Part shown: piece by piece, positions 1 to 5,444 of the stretch
How positions within the stretch are numbered: the stretch's first letter is position 1
Layout of the letters: every line of letters begins with the position of its first letter
Source: Phycisphaerales bacterium
GTDB lineage: Bacteria > Pseudomonadota > Gammaproteobacteria > Competibacterales > Competibacteraceae
DNA: 5,444 nt
Assembly: GCA_014879435.1 (NCBI GenBank)
Contig: JACSSB010000160.1
Location: 1 to 5,444, forward strand
Direction of reading: 5' to 3'
Made by a program: the position numbers and the translations under genes
The notes under the pieces: model-generated
Told to the model about the DNA's origin: nothing
The model's database searches: none
The model's input: only the letters and a program-made list of their open reading frames with translations

Positions 1-566
1 GTGCGCGGCTTCCCGCACGTGCGGATGTGATGCGGCTGGCGGCGGATCGGCACAACTTGCATCCGGCACTGCTGGCGGCGTTCATCCTAGCTGAGCAACG
101 CGATCAGTCGCGCAACGAAGATGCCAAGGATCTAACCGCCGCAACCAGCCTCATGCAAGCCAATACCTCGATTGGACTCGGTCAAGTGGTTGTTTCCACC
201 GCCAAAGGTGAAGATCTCTTCTCGGATCTGCTGTCATCATCCTTTCGGTCATCCCTGAACCATACCTGCACCGCCATGTTGCTGGCTTCGGACGAATTCA
301 ACATTTTTGCGGTCGCCAAATATATTCGGTTGGTTGCCAACCGTGCGGCGGGGCGCTCCATCACCGCGCTACCGAGGACCAAACGCGCCTTTCCCGGAAT
401 CAATCTGGCGGCTTACGCCGCCAACTCCCGGACTTGGCCGGATGACAATATCCGAGCACTGGGTTCCGAATACACTTCTGCGCCCTGGGATGATCGGGTT
501 TCGATGGGCTGGGGCAATTTTGTCCTTGAAGCCTATCGTGACGTATTAGCGAGTGGGATTTTTTAA
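1..566 (+). CDS. Tse3-like muramidase effector, C-terminal catalytic part (5' end outside window)
   Basis: The frame is open from base 3 with no stop, so the GTG at 27 is probably internal and the gene starts upstream. Numbering from that GTG codon, the visible 179 residues form a lysozyme/transglycosylase-like domain: helix HPALLAAFILAEQRDQS with candidate catalytic Glu23, then acidic D26, E31, D35, the SIGLGQV motif (S48, Q53) like the SxGLxQ of lytic transglycosylases, an LAAYAAN segment (127-133), and E148/S151 before a final helix. From memory, P. aeruginosa Tse3 (408 residues, calcium-dependent N-acetylmuramidase injected by the H1 type VI system) uses E250, D253, E258, D262, S275, Q280, E375 and S378. 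All of these fit here with one constant offset of 227, and the predicted C-terminus agrees within about two residues. Such enzymes cut the MurNAc-GlcNAc bond in the target periplasm. A lipoprotein gene follows after 3 bp, as expected for an immunity partner. The alternative is a generic SLT-fold hydrolase or a domain of another toxin class. Delivery by a type VI system is inferred. Confidence 0.72.
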   Translation, partial: ARLPARADVMRLAADRHNLHPALLAAFILAEQRDQSRNEDAKDLTAATSLMQANTSIGLGQVVVSTAKGEDLFSDLLSSSFRSSLNHTCTAMLLASDEFNIFAVAKYIRLVANRAAGRSITALPRTKRAFPGINLAAYAANSRTWPDDNIRALGSEYTSAPWDDRVSMGWGNFVLEAYRDVLASGIF

Positions 567-569
567 GCG

Positions 570-1085
570 ATGAGGATAGTTTCAGCCAAGCATCCACTCG
601 TCATCATCGTGCTCGCGATGACCATGATCGCGTGCTCCGATAATTCTGGTACGCCTTCTCAAGCGGTCACTCATTCAACGGTAAAAGCGATGCAATTCAA
701 ACACGCAAACGGCTTGACGCTGGCTTTACCCGATGGTGCTTTTCAAGTCGAGGAAAGCGAGGCGGGATTTCGCATTGAGCCGCCAGATGCCGCATCGATG
801 CGTAATCCATTGGAGATCGAAATCGTCTTGCGCATTGACGAACCTCCCGGCGCATGGCCAGAGACGAAACATCTGGGCAATGTCGTTGCGCGCTATCGAA
901 CCGAGGTGGCGGCAGGTGGTTCCGGCGGTGACGAACACACACTGACCGCTTGGATTTCCTGTTCCACCGGCTATGTAGTCGTTCATCAATTCCAGCAGTT
1001 GGAACCACCGAAAGAGCCTGATTTTAGCCCAGCATGGACCGTGCTAGGTGCGGCGCATTGCGAAAAACCAACGACTCGGAATTAA
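570..1085 (+). CDS. Small outer-membrane lipoprotein, probable Tsi3-like immunity protein
   Basis: A 171-residue protein with a lipoprotein signal: a basic n-region (R2, K7, H8), hydrophobic core 9-21 and lipobox MIAC with Cys22. Ser23 at +2 favours Lol sorting to the outer membrane rather than retention in the inner membrane. A low-complexity Ser/Thr/Asn/Gln tether (23-41) leads to a compact domain rich in beta strands, including a GLTLALPDGAF segment (48-58), a Gly-rich loop GGSGGDEH (116-123) and strands 125-143. Cys131 and Cys164 could form a disulfide in the periplasm. The ATG at 570 gives the intact signal peptide; the next ATG (618) would destroy it. The gene starts 3 bp after the hydrolase stop, with only a weak Shine-Dalgarno-like GTGGGA (553-558), suggesting translational coupling. 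Known Tsi3 is a periplasmic lipoprotein that blocks the Tse3 active cleft, so the size, signal and position fit. I did not recognise the domain by sequence alone; immunity function is inferred from context. Confidence 0.7.
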   Translation: MRIVSAKHPLVIIVLAMTMIACSDNSGTPSQAVTHSTVKAMQFKHANGLTLALPDGAFQVEESEAGFRIEPPDAASMRNPLEIEIVLRIDEPPGAWPETKHLGNVVARYRTEVAAGGSGGDEHTLTAWISCSTGYVVVHQFQQLEPPKEPDFSPAWTVLGAAHCEKPTTRN

Positions 1086-1140
1086 CCATGCGATGGTCCG
1101 CAATTGCATATCTTTTGTCCTTAATTCAGATATAAGCATT

Positions 1141-1231
1141 CACCTCCCTCTTTGACAAAGAGGAGTCGGGGGGATTTCGCACAACAACCCAAACTTAAAT
1201 CCCCCTAACCCTCCTTTGCTAAAGGGAGGAA
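1141..1231. repeat. Nested palindromic, MITE-like intergenic repeat
   Basis: Two arms in imperfect inverted orientation (1141-1177 and 1197-1231) flank a 19-base core. The left arm ends GGGGGGATTT and the right arm begins AAATCCCCC. Each arm is itself a palindrome: CCTCTTTG-A-CAAAGAGG (1147-1163, perfect) and CCTCCTTT with AAAGGGAGG (1210-1229, one bulged G). No T-tract follows either hairpin, so it is not a typical intrinsic terminator, and there is no coding capacity. The A/T-flanked CCCCCTAACCCTCC motif resembles dispersed non-coding repeats I associate with several bacterial genomes, but copy number cannot be judged from one window. It lies between the lipoprotein gene and the response regulator, so it would be in the leader of the latter if the promoter is upstream. 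Confidence 0.6.
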
Positions 1232-1255
1232 CTGTGCGGTTACGCTGACATTAGC

Positions 1256-1260
1256 TGAGG
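1256..1260 (+). promoter_or_regulatory. Ribosome binding site of the response regulator
   Basis: TGAGG lies 8 bases before the ATG at 1269, good Shine-Dalgarno spacing. It supports that start, which also places the receiver-domain first strand (MRILLVDDH) at the N-terminus. Confidence 0.6.
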
Positions 1261-1268
1261 TAATAGTA

Positions 1269-1943
1269 ATGCGTATCCTCCTGGTCGACGATCACACCTT
1301 GTTCCGCGAAGCGCTTCTGCATGTACTCAGGCAATTCGACAGTACGGCCGTGGTGATCGAAGCATCGACTGCGAGGGAAGCGATCAGTCTATCCGCGCAT
1401 TACAACGACTTGGATTTGATCCTGCTGGATTTAGCCATGCCGGGTTTGAATGGCTTATCCGCCCTGCCTGAATTGCATGGGCTGATACCGACCGTACCCC
1501 TGGTGATCTTATCTGCCTCGGAGGAACCCACCGCAGTCCGTCAGGCCCTGGAAGCGGGCGCGATGGGATACATTCCGAAATCCTCCAGCAGTCACGAGAT
1601 GATCGCGGCCTTGCGCTTGGTGCTGGCGGGCGAGGTGTACGTTCCACCCGCCCTACTGGCGGCCTTGGAGGCGTTGCCTATCGCCTCGACTCAGATCACC
1701 ATGCCGCTACCCGCCGGAGAGGGGGGCCTCCATGGGCTTACCCCCCGGCAGATAGAGGTGCTGCATCTGATGGGCCAGGGTTTGTCCAATAAGGGAATTT
1801 GCAGGCACCTGAACTTAGCGGAAGGTACAGTAAAGCTGCACGTAACCGCCATCATGCGGGTGCTGAATACCGGCAATCGTACCCAGACAGTGATCGAGGC
1901 TACCCGGCGAGGGTTGATACCGACCACTGATCTGGGACGTTAA
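1269..1943 (+). CDS. NarL/LuxR-family two-component response regulator
   Basis: A 224-residue cytoplasmic transcription regulator of normal family length. The N-terminal receiver domain (about 1-120) has the acidic pair D7/D8, phospho-acceptor D54 in LILLDLAMPGLNG, the switch Ser82 in VILSAS and conserved K104 in GYIPKS, so it should be phosphorylatable. A linker (about 125-155) leads to a LuxR-type helix-turn-helix (157-217): LTPRQIEVLHLMGQGLSNK, then the recognition helix EGTVKLHVTAIMRVLN and the NRTQ motif. Phosphorylation normally promotes dimerisation and promoter binding; the target genes are not visible. Its stop overlaps that of the convergent hybrid kinase, the most likely phosphodonor. 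The product class is secure; the signal and regulon are unknown. Confidence 0.95.
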   Translation: MRILLVDDHTLFREALLHVLRQFDSTAVVIEASTAREAISLSAHYNDLDLILLDLAMPGLNGLSALPELHGLIPTVPLVILSASEEPTAVRQALEAGAMGYIPKSSSSHEMIAALRLVLAGEVYVPPALLAALEALPIASTQITMPLPAGEGGLHGLTPRQIEVLHLMGQGLSNKGICRHLNLAEGTVKLHVTAIMRVLNTGNRTQTVIEATRRGLIPTTDLGR

Positions 1944-4099
1944 TTCAGGGAATCGCGTTCGTACACGCGAATCAGGTGACGCAGAACCCCACGCAGTTTG
2001 GCGGGCTGAACCGGTTTGTGCAGCAGGGGATAACCGCTGGCTTCTGCCTCGCGTAGATGGTCGGGAGAGGTATCACCAGTAATAATCAGGGTTGGCACAT
2101 AGCGACGCAGATTTTTTTGCAGGATCTCCACAGCTTCAAGACCGGAAAGATCACCACGCAGGCGATAATCCACGATCAGCAATTCGGGAGGTGGCGCACC
2201 GGCTTTCAGTTTTTCCCTGGCTTCTTCCAGGGAAGCGGCGGTGATGACGCTGCAACCCCAGTGTTGCAGCAATCCTTCCATCGCTTCCAGCACGGCGATG
2301 TCGTCGTCCAGCATCAGTATGCGGCGATCTTGCAGCTCCCGGCCAGCGGCCATTACCGGCGAAGCAGCAAGGTAGGACGCAGATTCATGGACGATGGGCA
2401 AAGTGATGGAAAAACAGGAGCCTCGCCCTAGATGTGAGCGAACCGCGATGTGATGCCCCAGCAGGGCTGCCAGCCGCTTGACGATGGCCAAGCCCAGTCC
2501 CAGTCCCTGGCGCCGATCCCGCTCTGGATTACCCAACTGATGAAATTCTAGGAAGATATTGTCCAGTTGATCGCTGGGGATGCCGGGACCAGTATCGTGG
2601 ACTTCAATACGCAGTTGGTCGCGCAGACGGCGAGTGCCCACCAGAACGTGGCCATTTTGGGTGTAGTGCAAGGCATTGGAAATCAGATTTCTCAGAATCC
2701 GCTCCAACATGGCCGGGTCACTCTGCACGACGACCGGGCTGGGGCGCATCCGCAGAATATTGTTGGTTTCCCGGACAGTGGGGCGGTGCTCGGTTTCAGA
2801 GCGCTTGAACAGTCGGCGTTCCAACACGACACCAAAAGGATTGATGCCATGGGATTGATATTCGGTCGCCAAGCGCTTGAACAGATCAGCCACGACCACA
2901 GGACCGACATGAGGATGGACCACTCCAGCATCCAGCTTGGAAATGTCCAGCAGGGCGTTGAGCATGGTATCGATGGCCTCAATCGAATCCTCGATCTGTT
3001 TGATCAGCGGCGCGGTTTCCGGGTTGCGAACACGCTCTGCCAGATTGGCGAAAAATAGACCCAGGGCATGAATGGGTTGGCGCAGGTCGTGACTGGCAGT
3101 CGCTAAAAAGCGGGTTTTGGCCGCGTTGGCCCGTTCGGCTTCCTGGCGTGCGAGATCCAGCGCTTCCTCGCGGCGCTTGAGTTCGCTGATATCGGTATAG
3201 CTCAGTACCCAGCCGCCATCGGGCATGGTGTTTTGCCGAATTTCAATGATGACGCCATCTGTACGGCGATACTCGGTCTGTTCCTGTTGAATGCGTGTTA
3301 ACGGCGGATCGGCGGCACTCAGGATTGTGCTGAGGTTCTGACCGATCGTGATTTGATGCTGGCTGAGTCCAAGCAGATCTAGAAAATGCTGATTCCACAT
3401 CCGCAGTTGGTTTTCCCGATCAACGAGGCTGATCCCCTGTTGGATATGTTGCAACGTGCTTTCCAGCAGGGCCGATTTTTCCTCGGTCTCGCGCCGCAAG
3501 GCGGTGTTTTCGAAGCGCAGTCGCAGGGAATGATCGAGTGTTTTGTAGATATTCCTGGCATAAAACAAACTCGCTGCCAGATTCAGGCTCACCAGCAGGG
3601 CGACCTCGGTGCCCATCGTTCCCTCGCGTAATAGCAATACCGTGATTAGCGAAAGCAAAGCCAGCACCGAGGCAAAGTGCGCGGGCGGATAAGACGCCAC
3701 GGCCATCAGAGCCTGAGCGTTCAAGCCAACCATGATCACGGTGATGATGATCAAACTTGCCGGTCGCGCCGGGTCCAGAAAGAGGATGGGTGCGGTGCCC
3801 CAGGCCAGGCCGAAAAGCCAGGATAAAATGGCTGCTGCCGTTCCCCAACGTGGTATGACTTCTAAAGTGGGTAAGCGCCGTTGATAGGCATGGATCAAAA
3901 TACACCGAGCCAATGTTAAGCAATAGATTAGAGCCAGCCAAATCAGCAGTATGGAATGAGACGCCTTGCCCCAGAGTAGAGTAACCAGCAGGGTGCTAAA
4001 AAGGATATGGACAATAATGGCGATAGGGGCTGGACGGAATAGGGTGCCGATAAGCTCGGCTTGAATTTTGGTGCGGGTAATGACATTGCTAGTACTCAT
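1940..4099 (-). CDS. Membrane-bound hybrid sensor histidine kinase (6TM-PAS_7-HisKA-HATPase-REC)
   Basis: A 719-residue hybrid kinase. Six hydrophobic segments (about 26-43, 49-70, 86-108, 115-135, 140-157, 163-181) with short loops leave no sizeable periplasmic sensor. A coiled linker (190-215) precedes a PAS_7-like domain (about 211-305; QGISLVDRENQLRMWNQHF, then PDGGWVLSYTDI) and a second helical linker. HisKA (about 327-393) carries phospho-acceptor His337 in SHDLRQPIHALGLF. The ATPase domain (about 455-570) has the N box with N475, DTGPGI (502-507) and GLGLGLAIV (532-540). The C-terminal receiver (593-713) has D598/D599, phospho-Asp D644 in IVDYRLRG, T674 and K695, so all catalytic residues are present. 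The ATG at 4099 is the only candidate start: an in-frame stop lies about ten codons upstream and no other ATG, GTG or TTG occurs between. No clear Shine-Dalgarno sequence precedes it. It probably signals to the convergent LuxR-type regulator; the ligand is unknown. Confidence 0.95.
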   Translation of the reverse strand: MSTSNVITRTKIQAELIGTLFRPAPIAIIVHILFSTLLVTLLWGKASHSILLIWLALIYCLTLARCILIHAYQRRLPTLEVIPRWGTAAAILSWLFGLAWGTAPILFLDPARPASLIIITVIMVGLNAQALMAVASYPPAHFASVLALLSLITVLLLREGTMGTEVALLVSLNLAASLFYARNIYKTLDHSLRLRFENTALRRETEEKSALLESTLQHIQQGISLVDRENQLRMWNQHFLDLLGLSQHQITIGQNLSTILSAADPPLTRIQQEQTEYRRTDGVIIEIRQNTMPDGGWVLSYTDISELKRREEALDLARQEAERANAAKTRFLATASHDLRQPIHALGLFFANLAERVRNPETAPLIKQIEDSIEAIDTMLNALLDISKLDAGVVHPHVGPVVVADLFKRLATEYQSHGINPFGVVLERRLFKRSETEHRPTVRETNNILRMRPSPVVVQSDPAMLERILRNLISNALHYTQNGHVLVGTRRLRDQLRIEVHDTGPGIPSDQLDNIFLEFHQLGNPERDRRQGLGLGLAIVKRLAALLGHHIAVRSHLGRGSCFSITLPIVHESASYLAASPVMAAGRELQDRRILMLDDDIAVLEAMEGLLQHWGCSVITAASLEEAREKLKAGAPPPELLIVDYRLRGDLSGLEAVEILQKNLRRYVPTLIITGDTSPDHLREAEASGYPLLHKPVQPAKLRGVLRHLIRVYERDSLN

Positions 4100-4334
4100 G
4101 GTGTGATCAAGCCATGCTTGTAGCGTTCAAGGAACCGCAATCGCTTTGAAGAGAAGGTACCATGACTGGGTTTTGAAGCGACCCCGCGATGTGGTTATTC
4201 TGGGCGATCTTCCTTTGAGTATCGCTCAGTTTCTTTTGGGAAGGTTGATGTCTCTCATGAGTGATGGGCAAATAGCGTTTCAGGCAGGCACAACGCAGCC
4301 ATGACGCAGCCATGACGCGATGTACGCCCGATCT
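4100..4334. other. Spacer between the kinase and the DJ-1-like gene
   Basis: A 235-bp spacer between two - strand genes; it should hold the kinase promoter, but no convincing -35/-10 pair was found. A weak interrupted inverted repeat is visible (CTTCC 4209-4213 with GGAAG 4239-4243, enclosing TGAG 4216-4219 and CTCA 4225-4228). It lacks a T-tract on the - strand, so it cannot be called a terminator. A tandem duplication sits at the right end. Confidence 0.3.
4293..4314. repeat. Perfect 11-bp tandem duplication
   Basis: The unit ACGCAGCCATG occurs twice head to tail (4293-4303 and 4304-4314) and is followed by a degenerate partial copy ACGCGATG (4315-4322). It starts about 20 bp past the stop of the DJ-1-like gene. 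It is most simply a local slippage duplication; no protein-binding role can be assigned. Confidence 0.8.
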
Positions 4335-5444
4335 CTACCGTGTCACGCGCTGAATCGCGGGATCATCTTTCGTCAGAACCCGCCCGCGCCCATCACCCGC
4401 GATGAAGTAGTCACCCGTCAGGCCACCGAGCTGACTGGCCAGCAAGAGATCTGCGGCGCTGTCGCCATCCTCGACAGTGTTTCCGGTGATGATCTTGCCG
4501 CCGCTCAGAACGGCCATCGGCGCTTGGCCCAGCTCCATGACGTAGCCGCCTTCTTCCAAGCCGATTGCCTGCTTCAGCATATCGCTCAGGTGGACCGGGG
4601 CAGCACCGCTGACCGCCGCATGATAGCTGCCGTCCAGGTTCATGGTCGCCGTATACTCCGTGTAATTGTCGGCGTCGCCATGACCAGTCGCAAAATGGCC
4701 TTGCAGGAGGTACGCGCCAGTGAGCGAGTCCTTCACCTGAGCCATCGCAATCGCACCGTAACAAATACCAACCACGGGCTTGCCGCCCTTGATGAACGCT
4801 TCGAGCAGCATCCAGTCCCGCGTGTTATTCCCAAAGTCGTCGACCGCGCCGCCACCACCAACCCAGCCCATGCCGATGAAGCGATCCAACGCCTCCAAAT
4901 CCGGTTGGAGTCGTGCCGTGAAATCGTCCCGCACCGTATCGCCTTGCTTGGGGCGTGGATAGCTATCACGTACTAAGTCACGCAAGCTCAGCGGCTTTTC
5001 CACGAAGTGGGCGTAGTCGTTGATTGGGTCCAGTGCGGGAGGGACGGCGGGAAGCGTGGCCGGGTCATTACCGGCTGCCAAAGCAGCATCGCGCTGCCTG
5101 ATCGCGGCGTCACGCTCTAAGTTGTATCGGTCACGCTGGGTCGGGGTGAGAAATTGTCGGCCCAGGCGTGCGATTCCTTCCGTGATTTGCAGCGTGTTCA
5201 ATGCCTGATCGGCGAAAGGCGCCACTACCGATATCCCGTAAGGAATCGGCTCCTCGCCGTGCTCGGTGATGGGAACGACACTCGCCCCTTTCATCATCAG
5301 CTTAAGCACGAATAGAGTCATTTCGGGACTCATATAACCTGAGACCGGAATCCGCGCACCGAAAGTCTCATCGTGGGTGAAAAACTTGCCGCGAATGTCT
5401 ACACCGGTTCTGGTCAGGACATCCTCGTCGATCATTGCGATGAC
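4335..5444 (-). CDS. Large DJ-1/PfpI-family (class I glutamine amidotransferase-like) protein, N-terminus cut by window edge
   Basis: The frame stays open to the right edge (codons for V-I-A precede the ATG at 5433-5435), and VIAMIDED looks like the first beta strand of the fold, so the true start is probably just outside. Numbering from that ATG (366 residues): an N-terminal strand-helix unit with VLKLMMKGASVVPIT (43-57); an insertion at about 75-185 with a charged helix (98-120) and a Pro-rich stretch (126-137); GMGWVGGGGAVDDFGNN (188-204); the nucleophile elbow GKPVVGICYGAIAMAQV (218-234) with candidate Cys225; and a C-terminal unit with GGKIITGNTVEDGDSAADLL (312-331), matching the late strand and helix of Hsp31/PfpI-type proteins. 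Members act as proteases, deglycase-like enzymes, chaperones or hydratases; the activity here cannot be assigned. Tyr226 stands where many members have His after the Cys. No signal peptide is visible, but the N-terminus is missing. Confidence 0.8.
   Translation of the reverse strand, partial: VIAMIDEDVLTRTGVDIRGKFFTHDETFGARIPVSGYMSPEMTLFVLKLMMKGASVVPITEHGEEPIPYGISVVAPFADQALNTLQITEGIARLGRQFLTPTQRDRYNLERDAAIRQRDAALAAGNDPATLPAVPPALDPINDYAHFVEKPLSLRDLVRDSYPRPKQGDTVRDDFTARLQPDLEALDRFIGMGWVGGGGAVDDFGNNTRDWMLLEAFIKGGKPVVGICYGAIAMAQVKDSLTGAYLLQGHFATGHGDADNYTEYTATMNLDGSYHAAVSGAAPVHLSDMLKQAIGLEEGGYVMELGQAPMAVLSGGKIITGNTVEDGDSAADLLLASQLGGLTGDYFIAGDGRGRVLTKDDPAIQRVTR

Larger units (their letters stand above)
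1086..1268. other. Intergenic spacer upstream of the response regulator
   Basis: Besides the palindromic repeat, the only promoter-like element is TATAAG (1131-1136), close to a sigma-70 -10 box, but no well-spaced -35 box precedes it (TTGCAT at 1104-1109 is 21 bp away). Transcription of the regulator therefore cannot be placed with certainty. No small gene is evident. Confidence 0.3.

Noticed and set aside
27..32. GTG or ATG at 27-32 as the true start of the hydrolase
   Set aside because: The frame is open to the window edge, no ribosome site precedes it, and the family would be expected to have over 200 further N-terminal residues.
697..1008. - strand reading frames opposite the lipoprotein gene
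   Set aside because: The + strand frame has a convincing signal peptide and lipobox and follows the hydrolase gene; the reverse frames show no protein features.
1147..1163. Intrinsic terminator of the hydrolase-lipoprotein operon
   Set aside because: The hairpin is perfect but has a 1-base loop and is followed by AGTCGGGGGG, not by T residues; it is better explained as an arm of the larger repeat.
2567..3058. 163-codon + strand reading frame opposite the kinase
   Set aside because: It is a mirror frame of the HisKA/ATPase region, whose motifs are all intact on the - strand.
3420..3941. 173-codon - strand reading frame overlapping the kinase membrane and PAS region
   Set aside because: It runs in another frame of the same strand; the kinase frame carries the hydrophobic segments and PAS signature without a break, so no frameshift is indicated.
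4107..4313. 68-codon - strand reading frame between the DJ-1-like gene and the kinase
   Set aside because: No Shine-Dalgarno sequence, its start codon comes from the tandem duplication, and its composition and sequence resemble no family I know. It lies where the kinase promoter should be.
4320..4976. 218-codon + strand reading frame
   Set aside because: It is antisense to the DJ-1-like gene, whose family motifs (GICYG, GGKIITGN) establish the - strand as coding.

Overview
The window looks like chromosomal DNA of a Gram-negative proteobacterium, probably a gammaproteobacterium. The reasons are an outer-membrane-type lipoprotein signal, a peptidoglycan hydrolase resembling the type VI secretion effector Tse3, a PAS_7-type hybrid histidine kinase with a NarL/LuxR-type partner, and moderately GC-rich coding sequence. 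The species cannot be fixed from the sequence alone. There are five supported protein genes, two of them cut by the window edges, and no rRNA, tRNA, CRISPR array or transposase gene.

Left part (1-1085, + strand): the 3' part of a gene for a lysozyme-fold protein whose conserved acidic and polar residues have the spacing I remember for the Tse3 muramidase. Three bases later comes a small lipoprotein gene. The order toxin then periplasmic lipoprotein matches a Tse3/Tsi3 effector-immunity pair: the enzyme would cut a rival's peptidoglycan and the lipoprotein would protect the producer. This is the most interesting part of the window. The assignment rests on motif spacing, domain length and gene order, not on a database search.

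Spacer (1086-1268): a nested palindromic, MITE-like repeat of about 90 bp, consisting of two arms in inverted orientation, each of which folds on itself.

Middle part (1269-4099): a two-component module. A NarL/LuxR-type response regulator (+ strand) and a membrane-bound hybrid histidine kinase (- strand) face each other and overlap by 4 bp at their stop codons. The kinase has six predicted membrane segments, a PAS_7-like domain, HisKA, HATPase and a C-terminal receiver. The two proteins probably act in one phosphorelay, though convergent orientation means they are not co-transcribed.

Right part (4100-5444): a 235-bp spacer holding a perfect 11-bp tandem duplication, then a - strand gene for a large DJ-1/PfpI (class I glutamine amidotransferase-like) protein with a GICYG nucleophile elbow and a long insertion. 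Its first codons lie beyond the right edge. No functional link between the three blocks can be seen in the sequence.
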